From Apophysomyces variabilis (Eukaryota; Mucoromycota; Mucoromycetes; Mucorales; Mucoraceae): DNA of 64,000 nt. The notes under the pieces were generated by a model. That model ran no database searches, was not told where the DNA came from, and saw nothing but the letters and a program-made list of their open reading frames with translations. Both the position numbers and the translations under genes were made by a program. The stretch is from assembly GCA_002749535.1 (NCBI GenBank), contig MZZL01000029.1:62001-126000 (forward strand). The letters run 5' to 3'. Of this stretch, positions 1 to 12,395 are shown one piece after another; position 1 is the stretch's first letter; every line of letters begins with the position of its first letter.

Positions 1-1292
1 TTTTTGGTTTTAGCAAGAGTGGTACAATAGGCAAAAGAGGGAAAAGAAAAGAAAGAAAACTTGCCAGCGATCAAACGATGAAGATGACCACAGAAATAGA
101 CACTGTAATGTTTAGCCAGATCACGGTATCCATAACCCTGAGTAGAAACACCAAACACCATCGTCGTTGTCGGGTAATGTGAAAACTAGAGAATGAAACA
201 TTCGGGGATCAGAAAAGGATAACGTAAATGGAATAACAATCAGAGACGAAAATAAAACCAAACAAGGTAAAGACGAGATGGAGAAAGCCTAAACTTTTTT
301 TTTCGACTTACCACAAAGGTATGATTATGTTGATGTTCTCTATCAAGCACAGCCTGGGAAAATCGATCCATCATCGTAGAGGTCAGATATCCGAAGAAGT
401 TCAGTGGCCTGGAAGGACCCTTTTTTGGACTAATTTCTCATGTAGAGATTTAAAGTTAGTCAGCTTGTCGATGACAGGGTTCTTTTCCCCGTTCCTATCC
501 CTAACAAAAAGAAAAAAAAACTATAGAGGCTTACTTACCAAGCATCCATGGCAACAAATTGATATTGTCCAAATGATTCATTGACTTGCCATTCATAGAT
601 ACCTTGACCCTCTTCCACCAGGTGGGCGCTCTTTCCGTACGTTCTGTAAAGGTTTACCTTGGATTGCCAGGACGGTAGATCAAAGCAATCATGATTCCCC
701 CGGATGTCATACCACGGAACATCATGCGCACCTTGATCAATGGCGTACTTATATACTTGCCATTCTTCGAGATATTGTTGCGAAGTGATCCGTCGAGCAT
801 CCTTTGCATCCGTCAGATCTCCCGTGACAACAACAAACTTTGGCCTAACAAACGAACCATCTCTTTAAGTTACCACGGCCCCTAGTTTTCCCAGTTCTTT
901 TACTTCCTCTTACTTTATAATAGGTAAAATGGATTGAATAAAATGTAGAAAATGGAGAGTATGTCCTCTCGGTCGGTATTTGGAAAGATGTAGGTCTGAG
1001 ATCTAAGGAGCAAAGAGATATACATATAAACAAAGACACGATAATTTTGGAGTGGCACCGATTCTTTTACTTGGACAAAATAGAACAACGAGTTAGGCTT
1101 GGATCCCAAGACAACATGATCCCTTGACGATTTAGGACGGTTGTCATATCTATTTTGGACATTGGGGACTGTCCAAGTGGAGGTCTGTGAAGAGGATCGC
1201 AATGATCGCGTTGATGACCAGTACAACTGGGCAGCCCGTAATGAGCACACAAGGGTCACTACCAGGTAAAGCCAAGCTATGATATTCCTCAT
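1..1292 (-). CDS. TMEM62-type metallophosphoesterase, 3' end outside window
   Basis: Calcineurin-like phosphoesterase of the TMEM62 type, a membrane-associated family whose substrate is not established. The start at 1292 opens a hydrophobic N-terminus (about residues 3-20), consistent with a signal peptide or anchor. Exons read on the minus strand give the metal-binding blocks in family order: SDLHLS (about 982-1002), GDLTDAK (about 801-821), GNHDCFD (about 687-706), a RPLNFFG block (about 390-410) and CGHLHR (about 76-89). Introns are short with GTAAAAG or GTAAG donors, for example one starting near 1075 just before the DLH exon. The C-terminal membrane part lies beyond base 1. The order and spacing of all metal-ligand motifs make the family call firm; the physiological role is unknown. 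Confidence 0.85.
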
Positions 1293-1811
1293 AAAAAGAA
1301 AAGGAAGATAGTAACAAAGAAAAAGAGAAAGGTATAAAAAACGTTATGGGTTATCTTTACTTTGTCATTTATAACAAGTTTCAAACAAGGGATGGACAAA
1401 ACTGGCAATGCGAAAGAAAAAAAAAGAAAAGACATCGTTTGAATCCTGTTCATCTCTTGAATGCTCATGCTATCCTTTTCGCACGTGGACTCTCTGTCAA
1501 TGTCCTAGAGACCTTCATCTCCTATCCTATCACTTGATCATCAAAATGAGAGAAAAATGGGATCTATGATATCAACTGTGTGGAAGAGCCATTGATCGAA
1601 GATGACCCATTGTTAATTGTTTACACCCTTACTTCGAACAAACACCTTAAGCGTTTGAACTTTTTTTTATCTTTGTTTGGCTACCCTGGAAAAAAAAACA
1701 GTAGGAGTTTTGACCACTTTTCCTTACAATCAACCAAGCTCATTACACCTTCTTTATTACAATACAACTACATTTTTCCCTATCACGCTCTTTACTTTCT
1801 TCGTTTTTTTT
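1293..1811. other. intergenic, no gene seen
   Basis: About 520 bases between the divergent 5' end of the phosphoesterase gene and the 3' end of the HIT gene. It is T/A-rich with several poly-T and poly-A runs. No reading frame here shows a recognisable domain or splice pattern. Confidence 0.6.
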
Positions 1812-2665
1812 TTACAATTTCTCATGGATACGAGTCAATGTCTTCTTGAGATCGTCATGGTTGGTCGTCTTTGAAGGCCATCCAATCTTCAAACCCTCCT
1901 CAGGGTTGGGTTTAGGAATGATATGGAAATGGACATGTGGCACAACCTATGTATTTTTTTTTGCATTCAGTATGAAGATCGTTCACTTCCCAACTCTTAG
2001 TTTGAGCTTATCTTTACCTGATGAGCCATCTTGCCATTGTTCTATTTTGTCAAAGACAAAACCGTTACGTTAGGACAGGTTTTTGGATTTTTCGTTGTAA
2101 CGTACCTGCAGCAGATTGTATTGATCCAAACCGCTGGCTACGGCGACCTTCTTAGCCAGGGGCAAAAGGTCAGCCAAATGGTCCTCAGGCAACTGATGGA
2201 AAAATTCCGCATGGTCTAACAAAAATGGCGTCAGTTAAACAAAGTCTTATTCGGTTTTTTTTTCTCACAGGGAATCTTTCATTTCTTACATTTGGGGATG
2301 ACAAGCTATAGACAGCAAAAACCAAGACACGAAAAAGAAAACAAAGAAACATAAGAAACAAAGCCTTGTTTTGTGATAGAGCCAAGAAAAGGCTCATCTA
2401 TCCTAATACACTCACAGCATGACCCTCACTCAATGGATTGATATCAAGAAAAGAATAGCTTCACCAAGGATAGAAATCAGAAAAATGAACAGTTCTCGTT
2501 TTCACGCTGCGTTTCTTTTACCTCTTCTCTGTCTCGGCAACCTTATGAGAAGGAATCTCGCCCCTGAAAAGGAACGATTAACCAAAAGAAAGAGTTCGGA
2601 GATTGTCTAGTCTACCTAATGATCTTGCAGAAGATGCAATCGTCGATTAAGTGGGATTCAGCCAT
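1812..2665 (-). CDS. HIT-family nucleotide hydrolase (Hint/Hnt1-like)
   Basis: Histidine-triad protein of the Hint branch, expected to hydrolyse adenosine 5'-phosphoramidates and related adenylates in cytosol or nucleus. The start at 2665 gives a CIFCKIIRGEIP block, typical of Hint N-termini, then SFLDINPLSEGHALVIPK, then a helix (DHLADLLPLAKKVA) and the catalytic triad HVHFHIIPKP near the C-terminus. The stop is at 1812-1814. I place six introns in about 0.85 kb. One exon is only 16 bases (2290-2305) and supplies LVIPK; without it the conserved block is broken. Introns have GTAAG/GTGAG/GTACG donors and TAG/CAG ends. The protein is about 145 residues, normal for the family. Confidence 0.9.
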
Positions 2666-2989
2666 GGCAATAGCAAATCAATGAGAAATAAGAGAAAAGA
2701 AGTAGGTTTAAGCGTGGGGAACGCGTTCACCCGGTTAAACAATACGAGCGTAGTAAGTCCGACCTGTCAGTTACACGGAAACAAGAGGCTTGCATTAGAT
2801 TTAGCCAAAGCCAGTTGGTTGCCGTTCTTTGACCTTGGTCCAATAAATTAAAAGAGAAAGAGGTATTATAGATACACTTAAGGTGTGTAGTAGGGATCAA
2901 CTTATACAGCGGAAGAGCTATTGACTTTCTCTACCATCGAAGCCTTCCTACTTCGTGTCAAACACAGGGCGGCAATCAATTGACCATCA

Positions 2990-3397
2990 ATGATAGAGCT
3001 TGACTATTCAGTCTGTTTTCCCTTTAAGGAGGATTCTTACCAAGTTGCTGAACCTGTTTATCTTGACTCCCGGAAATACTTAAGGCATGTCTTTTCCGGT
3101 ACATCCTTAAAAATGTTGCCTGTATTTTTTACAGACATTGACATGGATAATGCAGCTAGCGTCCCGGTAGAAATGTATGTAGATAAATCTCATTGCTTTA
3201 CGCAATCGTTCAAATTGGCAGATCCAATCGGGCTGAACCATTGTCCGTATTTGGTTGAAGAGTGTTCCGGAAAAAGATATCCTGTACAAAGTGAAATGGA
3301 AATAGGTTTAGCCAAGTCAACGGGAAAAAACAACGCAACAAATAACCCGGTTGTGACGGACAAGTACTTCTTCTCACAAAACCTTAGCGTTCCATAA
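2990..3397 (+). CDS. hypothetical ORF, 135 aa
   Basis: An open frame from ATG 2990 to 3397 with no overlapping gene on either strand. The predicted protein is acidic to neutral, has five cysteines and shows no signal peptide, membrane segment or domain I recognise. It lies between the 5' end of the HIT gene and the 3' end of the LEA-2 gene. It could be a real lineage-specific gene, one exon of a larger gene, or a chance frame; length alone is the evidence. Confidence 0.3.
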   Translation: MIELDYSVCFPFKEDSYQVAEPVYLDSRKYLRHVFSGTSLKMLPVFFTDIDMDNAASVPVEMYVDKSHCFTQSFKLADPIGLNHCPYLVEECSGKRYPVQSEMEIGLAKSTGKNNATNNPVVTDKYFFSQNLSVP

Positions 3398-3742
3398 TAT
3401 TAACACATGAAAAACACTCGAAACCTTTAATGTTTCATCCCATGAATAGATCTCCACATCAAAAGGATGTCTCCGGACACATCGAAATCAATTGCATCAT
3501 TAGTTGCACCACTTAAAAGGATAATGGCATCGGTAAAAGTGAAAATAAGTAAATTTCTAGCTTGGCAGCACGGTTAGTGTTAGAGGAAGCTCCTTGCTAG
3601 TTTTGGCCACTGATTGGCATTAGCATTTGCTTTCATAGCTAATATATTAATGGGGTAGAGGAAGAGTACACTGTCTCATAAGAGGACATTGTTGCTTATA
3701 TCCATCGGCTCATGTAACTCTAGTTTGACCATGGTATTCTTG

Positions 3743-4749
3743 CTACTGCTGCGCATTAGCTAAAGACTCGTCATTTGATAATAGGAGCGATGCATCCTGT
3801 AGTTCAATTCGGTTAGACGCCGGTGAAACACGCACAAAGTGACAGGTTACTTACTGGAACTGGACACGGAAATTGGGCTGTCTTTGGAATCGAAAATGAG
3901 ATGGGTATACCAAAAACCAGGACGGTAGGTACAATGTCATAGTTCACCACAATATCTTGCTTATTGCCATCTGCAAAACCGCACTTATTGATGATATCGT
4001 GCAGCATTGCTTTTTGTGGGTCCTTTGCTGGATCATATTGAATGTGAAAAGGAAAGGTAAAATTGGTGGTACTATAGGCAGCGATGCTCAGATTATCGAT
4101 TTCACCGCCGCCAACCCGCTGGCTTGGTGCCGTTGGATAATACGCCTGAAAGAGGCCAAAAGCGTTCGAACAGGGTGAGGAAAATGCATACAGTATAAAG
4201 AAAAGCATACCATGACTTTGATGGTATCAAAGATCAGATGTTCAAGGTTTGGGTTTTGCACACTAAATTGTAATCCCATATTGATATTGAACGCCAGAGC
4301 ATCGTTGCTACCGTTAGCTTTCTGAAAACGTGGCAGACCATTTGGATCATCCGTCAGTCCGTTATAAGAAACCTGAGGCTGTTTGAACTGAGATGCTAAG
4401 ATACCCGCAACAGTTGCTAAGCCAACAATAACGATCATTAGAAAACAACAGATGCAGCGTGCCCAAGTGGGTAAGCAAGGACAGCATATGCAGCAAAGAT
4501 AATGGGACCATGACCGAACAGGTTTGTATTCCGATTGTTCATTGCCCTCTGAAAAAGAAAAAGAAAATAAAGGCAGAGGGACAGAGGGCTTTCTGTAAGT
4601 GATCCCCTCTCTTTTCCTGACGTTCAAACTGAACCTGCTGAAAAAGGATGTGGTGATCGTTTGGATATTGGATAATTGCCGTTTTCTTCGCTGTCGTTAT
4701 ACTGAGGTGTCGGCTTATAGTCGTATGGTAGCGTAACCTCAGTTTTCAT
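3743..4749 (-). CDS. LEA-2-domain single-pass membrane protein
   Basis: Four exons starting at ATG 4749. The first encodes a short polar cytoplasmic tail. Exon 2 (from about 4552) has a cysteine-rich juxtamembrane stretch (CCICCPCLP, then CICC) and one transmembrane helix (FLMIVIVGLATVAGILAS). After it comes a beta-rich extracytoplasmic domain with NPNLEHLIFDTIKVM and DIVVNYDIVPTVLVFGIPISF, the pattern of the late-embryogenesis-abundant type-2 domain found in many fungal membrane and vacuolar proteins. The Cys cluster may be palmitoylated (inference). A consensus GTAAGT donor after FPCPVP and an acceptor CTACAG lead to a short last exon ending at 3743; reading through instead would end at 3813. 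Function unknown. Confidence 0.65.
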
Positions 4750-4969
4750 TGTCTGAAAGAGAGAAAAGATGCGCTGGATGGGAATTATCACTGGTCGCTT
4801 TTTTAAAATATAACTCGGACTTCTGTGGATCGGCAAGGGGTTAAGGTCCTTGCATGAGACCAATACACCGACTTGACATGGATACCCCTCATATCGCTTT
4901 CGTCATTAAAAGTATCATAAATCATTCAACAGGTATTCTGCTATTCATGGAACAAGCTTTTCTTCACGT

Positions 4970-6557
4970 TTATTTTGTTTTCTGTTCCGCTGCTTTTTGT
5001 TCCACTTTTGGTATTGACATTCCCCCCGCCTTCGCCTTGCTTATGATCTTTTGTGCCCACTTCACCACGGGCATGTCAATCCTAGATAAGGTTCAGCAAA
5101 CATGTTCCTGGTTTTTTAGAGAATGTCCAACATACATTTTACCGTCCAGGTTAAACGCTCCAACGCCTTTTTGAGCATAGTGTTCAAAACCGTCCAAGAT
5201 ACGGGCAGCTCGCTCAACATCTGAAAAAAAATTGTCAGAGACAACAACACGCATGCAGAATATTTCTGCAGATGTACCTGCAGGATCTGGCAGAAAGGTT
5301 CGTTGAATGATATCTATCTGGGACGGATGGATTGCTTGCTTCCCAGCAAAACCAAACTCCCGACCTTCTTTGCATTCATCAAGAAGAATCTCTTCATTCT
5401 GGAAGTCGACGCAAACCTAATGATCGCCATTATATGCTTCATTCTCTTCACACACAAATAAAACAAGAACAACGAAAGGCTACTTACCAAATCTATGGCT
5501 TGCAAACCATAAGCAGCTGCAGCATTGACAATCATCTGCCGAGGAAACAGCATTTCTTTGCGCGTGGGTGTACGAATAAGGCCTGTAATTAATAATATCA
5601 CACCTTTCAATATCTTTCCCGCACTCAATAATGACAGGCATTTTCATTTACCCAAATCGGCGCAATAATCCTCTGCGGCAAACTGTATACATCATCACTG
5701 TTAGAAAGTCGAGTCTGTTTGCATGTTTTCACTTAACGATTAGCGCGTCTAACCGAGGGTCGGAAGTTGCAATTTCTCTAATGTTCATGATGCCAAGCGC
5801 GCTTTCAACAGATGCAATTAATCGGATACGATCACGTCTGCGAAGATCCAATTGATTAAGAATCCATATCCTATGCTATGCGATACATACTGTGATTCAA
5901 CTGCAACTGAATCAATCATCCGACTGACGAACTGTATGTCCTTTGCACTTTGGACTTTGGGTATGACAATTGCTTGAAGGCGTTTTGAATGCAACTTTTT
6001 TTTTTGAATACCGTGAAGAACATCCTTTTTAATGACTTACAATCACATTTAAATCATCCAGTTCATGGCCTAAATCATGCAAATGTCAACCCAGGAAGGA
6101 GGATATGTAAGAAAAGAGTGATATTACACGTTACCTGAACCCACTGCGTTGATTCGCACCGCTTTCTCAGCCTTTCCATGTTCAGATGCCTGTAAAGGCG
6201 GCGTTCCAAATACAGTTATACCCTTTCCTGTTGTTCATTTTGCTGCATTACCTCCAATGCATCAATAATCATATGGCGAGCAGTTCCCTTTTTGTTTAGT
6301 GCGACGCTGTCTTCGAGATCATACACAATACAATCCGCTCCCACAGATATCGACTTGTGAATCTTGCGCTCATCGCTTCCCGGTACTTTTTCACCAACGC
6401 GAATCATGAGGGGAATGAGTGGACATCACAAGACGGAATGTCTTTGTTTACCGTAAAAGAGAGCACGTCTCGAACGGACTTCTTTGTTTATATTGCTACT
6501 GCTATTCACTGTGCTTATCGTCCGGCAACGAGCATGGAGGGGCCATGAAGAGAGCAT
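4970..6557 (-). CDS. citrate lyase beta-like protein (HpcH/HpaI family), mitochondrial
   Basis: CLYBL-type TIM-barrel enzyme; animal CLYBL is a mitochondrial citramalyl-CoA lyase. The start at 6557 gives a basic presequence-like N-terminus. The core begins RRALFYVPGSDERKI across an intron ending at GAAAAAG, then CIVYDLEDSV, AEKAVRINAVGSG, LQAIVIPKVQSAKDI, IASVESALGI (catalytic-site Glu region), LIFAAEDYCADLG and FAGKQAIHPSQI, all signature CLYBL blocks. The end is DGKMIDMPVVKWAQKII with stop at 4970-4972. I see about nine introns, including a 29-base exon (6041-6069, encoding HELDDLNVI). Full length for the family (about 330 aa). A metabolic role in C5-dicarboxyl-CoA disposal is inferred from homologues. 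Confidence 0.88.
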
Positions 6558-6858
6558 GAGACGGGTTGTGTTCAAACCCTGACATGAGAGTGGTCCATTT
6601 GCTGTACGCAAAACTGGTTTTGAGAAGTGAATAACACCTGCCAGAAACTTCATGGAATGGGAACGAATGGGTGTTTATGGACAAGTCGTACCAAAAGCAG
6701 AGAAGAGAAAGAGACAGATAAAACACCAAAAAGACTTTTATTGCTTTATTTTTTTCTGATTTTTTTTCATTGCGCGACACAGTGTGAAATCTGATCACCT
6801 GATGATGAGGAGCATCATCATAATCTCTGCGCCTATTGGAATGGGAAAATTTATGCAA

Positions 6859-7510
6859 TTACCCTACAATGGATTCATCCAAGGCTGATATTTGACGAGC
6901 ATTTTGAAGCTCTTCTGTATCAATATCCCTCTCAGATAGCTTCTCATGAGGAGGTTCGCCCGTAAGAGCACCCTTAGCAAGATGCCACATTTCAACAGGT
7001 CCAATAGGCCCTCTAACAGAATAATGCACCGTAATAGCCTTGACAAAGATAAGGGAAATACGAGGATCATCTGGACCACCATTGTGCGTGCCATCACCTA
7101 AATCTTGGAACCATGCCTTGATATCGTCCGAATATAACTCTCGGATCTTGCTACGATTCGATACAATTTCGGCTTCACCACTCACACTGACCCATTCACC
7201 AGACGAGGGTTTGTAAAAGGCCAAATTCACATTGGCATCTTTTTGCAATTCCTCAAATTTGTGTGTAGTATTGTTAGCAAAGAACCAAAGATCAGCGGGT
7301 GCTGTATGGGTAGGCTGGATACATAATATTTCTCGTTTAATTCAAACGCTCCTCTCAAATGCGAAAGTTCCTACTTACCGTCCGAGGACACATGGCTCGG
7401 CTCACTAGCCGACCTGTATCGGCACATCGTGTGGTCATCATACACACTTTAATGCCTTCAATCAATTTGTACAAATCTTCAATTCGTCCTTCAGGTTGTA
7501 TAGTAGCCAT
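6859..7510 (-). CDS. BLI-3-like flavin-binding stress protein (pyridoxamine-phosphate-oxidase fold)
   Basis: Two exons from ATG 7510 to the stop at 6859. The protein (about 198 aa) contains the split-barrel pattern of the general-stress-protein 26/BLI-3 family: MMTTRCADTGRLVSRAM, then ADLWFFANNTTHKFEEL, NVNLAFYKPSSGEWVSVSGEAE, a W-F-D-L-G-D-G segment and PVEMWHLAKG near the end. Relatives bind FMN or FAD; the Neurospora member is induced by blue light. The intron starts GTAAGTAGG after MCPRT and ends CCAG. No signal peptide is seen. It neighbours the CLYBL gene on the same strand, with no evidence of joint function. Confidence 0.85.
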
Positions 7511-7814
7511 TATTTCTTTGAATGTTAATAAGAAACTAAAATGTGAACCCAAACTTAAGCGGCCCTTTTTATATTGCAGTCTCGCATTTTTGTAAATGCC
7601 CAGTTTGCATTAACTGAGACATTACAAGTTTGAAACTTATTCAAACAAATCCTTGGACTTTTTATTTCTATAATACATTAACGTGGGAAAAGTGTAATTT
7701 GGAACGGGCAAAGGAGGAACAAGTTATATAATACGGGTTAGGTTGGTGTCGATTGTTGTGTTATTGAGAAGTAGGTGGATTGATCGAAGGCGAATGGGGA
7801 CGACAAGACGGGTT

Positions 7815-8117
7815 TTACCACGAGGTACGATCCCAACGTTGGTTATATTTCTGGTTCACAGCTACCAGCTTGACCTGTTCGCCATCCTTGATTTCTTGCC
7901 ATGGGTGAGGGTTGTTCTTATGATCCCTGTAGAGTAATGGTTAGAGTACGATTTCTACCTCTGCTAATAAAAAATGTACATACCAAGAAACTTCAGGGGA
8001 TCGCATCTGACGCCAACCCATGAAACCAGCCCATGAAACGGCTCCTCCGAGAATAACCACCAAGGGGATAATTTCAGGCTTCTTTGACGCCTTCAGAATT
8101 CCACTTAAACCATTCAT
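7815..8117 (-). CDS. NDUFA4/B12D-family respiratory subunit
   Basis: Small mitochondrial inner-membrane protein of the NDUFA4 (MLRQ)/B12D family, attached to respiratory complex I or IV in other eukaryotes. Exon 1 starts at ATG 8117 and gives a basic start, one membrane helix (IIPLVVILGGAVSWAGFMGW) and RQMRSPEVSW. One intron with a GTATG donor and CTACAG acceptor follows, then the family's C-terminal NPHPWQ motif and a charged tail ending at 7815. About 80 aa, the usual length. Confidence 0.8.
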
Positions 8118-8980
8118 TGTACTTGAAAATAAGATATGTCTTGTAGATACGGATGATAAAACAAACTTTACAGGGCTATCGAACTTTGCTCCTTTTATAA
8201 CATTCGTGAATTTACATCACACCACAATTTTTGGGTGGCCTGACAACGTCAACCCCGGCTTTACCAAGCCTCGGTAACGCAAAGGTCGACAAAGATTCGG
8301 TGCCCATGACCTGATTTTTTTTGACGACACTCAGGTGCGGCCTTTGAATCACAGACTTGCCTGACATTTCCCCCATTCCTTACGAGGAAAAGGAACATCA
8401 CTGGTAGTTTTCAATTCATAGTATTATTCGTAGCAGTGATGGAAGAAATAAATGGGATCCACAATAATGACGTCTATGCAGATGAGTTCAATGCAAATGC
8501 TGCATGCTCACCAAATTATTTACCTAAATTTTTACTATGGATCACTAATGATGTGTAATAAACATCCGCTAATATTGTATATATAGTGTTTTAAGAATTC
8601 ACGTTTGTACATAGCATTGTTAGATGCATAAAAGAATGTCAGAGAGCATCCCTTGCTTGAATGATGGTCTACTGAGGAAAAGCTTTTAAAATCGATTTTA
8701 CAGGAAAATGACTTGCTAGAAAGACATACGCATGCTTCGGTCTATAGCTAATCCAAATCTATTATCCTCAACAGACATAGACCTCTTTTCCAAGTGTGCC
8801 AACGCAAAAAGTATTGCAAAGATGAAGTAAAAAAGATGCGTGCAATGTGCCGATCCATTCAAACGACTGAGGCAGTGGCCAAGCCGACCGAGACTGCGCT
8901 GTGACTATTTGTCATTCTTCGAAGCCCAAAAAGAGCATGGACTTCTGATCAGCCAAAGTGCTTTGCTCAATCCAATATTT
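8118..8980. other. intergenic with possible divergent promoters
   Basis: About 860 bases between the start of the NDUFA4-like gene and the chosen start of tRNase Z. It is AT-rich around 8500-8640. The tRNase Z frame is open back to about 8840 without a clear reason to include it. No RNA gene or repeat recognised. Confidence 0.5.
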
Positions 8981-11900
8981 ATGCCACGGTTTGGTGTGGT
9001 GCCAATTCCGTATTTTTCCGTGAGAAGGAATCCAAGCCGTATTTGTCACTCTCTGCAACTACTCCTGATTTATAAACGAACCTTCTCTACACCACAACGT
9101 AGCGGAATGAAAGCCTATTTACAGATTCTCGGCCAACGTACCCCGGAAGGGCTACCAAGCGTTATTCTACAATCAGACAATCAACGGTACCTGTTCAATT
9201 GCAGAGAAGGAACCCAGCGGCTATTCCTTGAAGAGAAGTTAAAATTCGCTAAATTGCAGAATATCTTCCTCACTCGTTTAACCTGGGATGGCGTCGGTGG
9301 TATGCCAGGTAAAGTCGGAAGGGTGCCGTACCGACTGAGCTGTCTCTTTCTCACCATGGATATATATTGTTCACAGGCATGATCCTTACGTTAACTGATA
9401 ATGGGATCTCGCGCATTAATCTACACGGACCTACCAATTTGACTCACCTCATGGTAGCCAGTCGAAACTTCGTTTACCGGTACGTCTTTCCTTGTATTAT
9501 TCTCCAATTTTTAATTTCAGCACAATTAGAACCCAGGCCACGGTTGAGACGCATGAATTTGATCAAGCATCAGAAGCTTTCCATGATGGCCATTTGACAG
9601 TAACGCCAGTTGTGGTGTTACCTAACGATTATAGCGAATCGAAGCTGCCATCAGCAGGAATGAAACGACCACGTAGCAACTCCGACAGTGAAAGAAGTGC
9701 TAAATTGGATCCTTTCGCAAATTCCACTTTAGAAGAACAGATGGCCTACAGACGCACTGTTCTTTCGCAAATGTTCACTAACGAAACGGATGACGCCCCT
9801 GGCCATACAATTGAGGCCCCATGTATTCCACGGCAACACCCACTCTCAAAGTCTGGAAAGAACTTATCCGAAGTCCCTGATGCAGAGATTAATATGATAC
9901 CACTAAAAGAAAGACATGCCAAGGCATCAGTAAGCGAAATCCCTTCGGATGTGTCTCCACGAAGCGAAATGCAAAAGACAAAGTTCCGAAACATGGAATA
10001 TCTTTTCCAGCCTCTGCCCCCCGCCAAACCATTCCCTGCAGCCATTTCCTATATCTGTCGAGGTCCAACCATGCTGGGCAAATTTAATAAACAAGCAGCA
10101 TTAGCGCTAGGGATTAATCCAGGTCCGATTTACGGTATGTGATATTAAAGGGAATGTTGTCGAAAAAGAATAATATCTAAGACCTTGAGAAAGGCAAATT
10201 GCATAAGGGAGAAACGGTAACATTGGAAGATGGGCGTGTCATCACTCCAGACCAAGTGAGCAGCCCTCCAGTTCCAGGATATGTAAGAGCGATAATAGGT
10301 GCCGGTTTGTATGACTGTACTGACCTCCGTTTTGGAATAGCTGTTTCTTATTGTCGACTGTCCTGATATCTCCTACGTGGATAATCTGATTTCTTCACCC
10401 AGCTTTGAAAAATACCAGACAACTGACCAGACCGACTCTCCCAGCGTCATCGTTCATTTAGTCGGCGATGATGTGCTGCAGGACGCTCGTTATCGTCAAT
10501 GGATGAACCGATTTAATCCGAAAACAGAGGTATGACTCTACTTTATAGCTGCAGGTCCTCTAACGGATGTTGTCAGCACGTTATTGGCACACAAGATATA
10601 TGTTCCCAACCCGTCCTTTTCGAGAAGCATGCATTGGGTCAATACAGTTTATCAAAACTCAATGACAGCATTTTCCCTATCCCCAAATATGACAACAATC
10701 CTACAAAAACCTTGAATCAGTGTAAGTTATAACGGTATGATGGAGGTGAATCTAACACTAAACTATAGTTAATGATTTACCTGCTAAGTGCTTCCCTTTG
10801 ACCAACATGATCCAGGCTGATCTTGTGCCAAAAAGCGGAGTCCTTCAGCAATCACGGAATAAGATGCTCTTTGACCATACCAACAAGGAGCACCCTGATA
10901 TTAAGAAGATCGAGGCCAATGAAGAGTATGCGCAAGCCGTTACTGCAGCAAAGGTAGAGGCTGACAAAGTGGATTTGAGCGAACAATTTCCTGGCGAAGA
11001 CGTTGAAGTAATCACACTAGGCACCGGAAGTGCCATTCCGTCCAGATACCGAAATGGTAAAAGCTATGCGAAATGCCACATGTCTTAATATCGCTAACGG
11101 ACATACAGTTAGCGGAACCCTAATCAAGATCCCTGGCTATGGATCGATTCTGCTTGATGCAGGAGAGAGTACTTACGGGCAGATGCTGCGACGTTTTGGA
11201 CAGGATCGGCTCGAGAAAGAAATTAGAGATATAAAATGCATTTTTGTGTCTCATCTGCATGCTGACCATCATTTGGGTGTAATGCGTCTTTTGACCAAGC
11301 TGCATGCGGTACGTTGCAAGAAAAAAAAACATCGATATATCCTTTTGCGCTCATTATTTTTTTTCTTTTGATAGCTTAATCAACGTGGCGAGAAGAAACG
11401 AACGTTTCTGGTTGCACCGGGCATTTTCCGGAATTGGCTGGAAGAATACTCACATATTGAACCTATTGACCAAGAAAATATCATTCCTATTTTCAATGAA
11501 TTCATCGTTCCCGGCAAGCAAGTCCATCCGTCATCACCCTATGCCAAATCCAATTTCCCTCAGTTTGGTAGGCTGTTACCGGAAAGTCTAAAGAAATCGC
11601 GTAACAACTTAGTTGAACTGCGGAAGGAACTGGGTCTCAGCAAATTTGATGCGGTTGAAGTGTTCCATTGTCGCTGGGCATATGGGCTGACTTTGGAACA
11701 CGAATCTGGTTGGAAACTTGTGTAAGTTTCATTTGACGATAGACTCAGTCACTTGTTGACTCACGTACTTGCAGTTACTCGGGAGATACGAGGCCGTGTG
11801 ACAATCTGATTGAATCTGGCCAAAATGCGACACTTCTTATCCACGAAGCAAGCATGGATGATGATATGCTTGCCGAAGCCATCGCGAAAAGACACAGCAC

Positions 11901-12216
11901 AACAAAGGAAGCCGTTGAAGTGGGAGAAAGGTAAGAAGACAAGTATAAACAGGAAAGAATAGAGAAGCTAACTATGGAATGGACCAGGATGAAAGCTCGT
12001 TATACCTTGCTGAACCATTTTAGTCAGCGGTATGCGAAAATGCCCAAGTTGTCGGAGGAGCAAAAGAATGTGTGCTTCAGTTTCGACCTTATGTCTGTTT
12101 CGATCAAGCAGATTCCGCTCCTGCGTACATTCACTCAAGCTATAGAGATTTTGTTTAAGGATGAAGAACTGTTGCATGAAGAGGAAATAGAAAGCATTTC
12201 AAAAAAACACTCATGA
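8981..12216 (+). CDS. long-form tRNase Z (RNase Z, ELAC2/Trz1-like)
   Basis: Endonuclease that removes 3' trailers from precursor tRNAs in nucleus and mitochondria. ATG 8981 adds an Arg-rich presequence-like leader (ending RTFSTPQRS), while ATG 9107 begins the conserved MKAYLQILGQRT. The N-terminal, inactive metallo-beta-lactamase half follows with FNCREGTQRLF, then a linker. The catalytic half begins VEVITLGTGSAIPSRYRN and has LLDAGESTYGQM, the zinc motif SHLHADHHLG (about 11248-11277), YSGDTRPC, HEASMDD and HFSQRYAK. Intron boundaries include GTAAAG after GGMPG and several just before motif exons; about ten exons in all. Length (about 890 aa) fits the long form. All metal ligands appear present. 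Confidence 0.93.
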
Positions 12217-12395
12217 TTTAGAATAAACAAAACAACAACTTACGGCATGTATGGCGATCCCGGTAAAGTTTGGTCATTAGACGCTTTGTGCAACACGATG
12301 CAAAAAATCCATCACGTCTTAAGCACCACCTCGTATCGCTGAGCCGGAAAAAAAAACTTGGTTTTCCTTTCTTTCAATCTTTTCTTCCTTTTACT

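Noticed and set aside
6352..6407. ATG 6407 as start of the CLYBL-like protein
   Set aside because: The segment before VPGSDERKI lies in an intron; splicing to the upstream exon gives RRALFYVPG, the conserved start.
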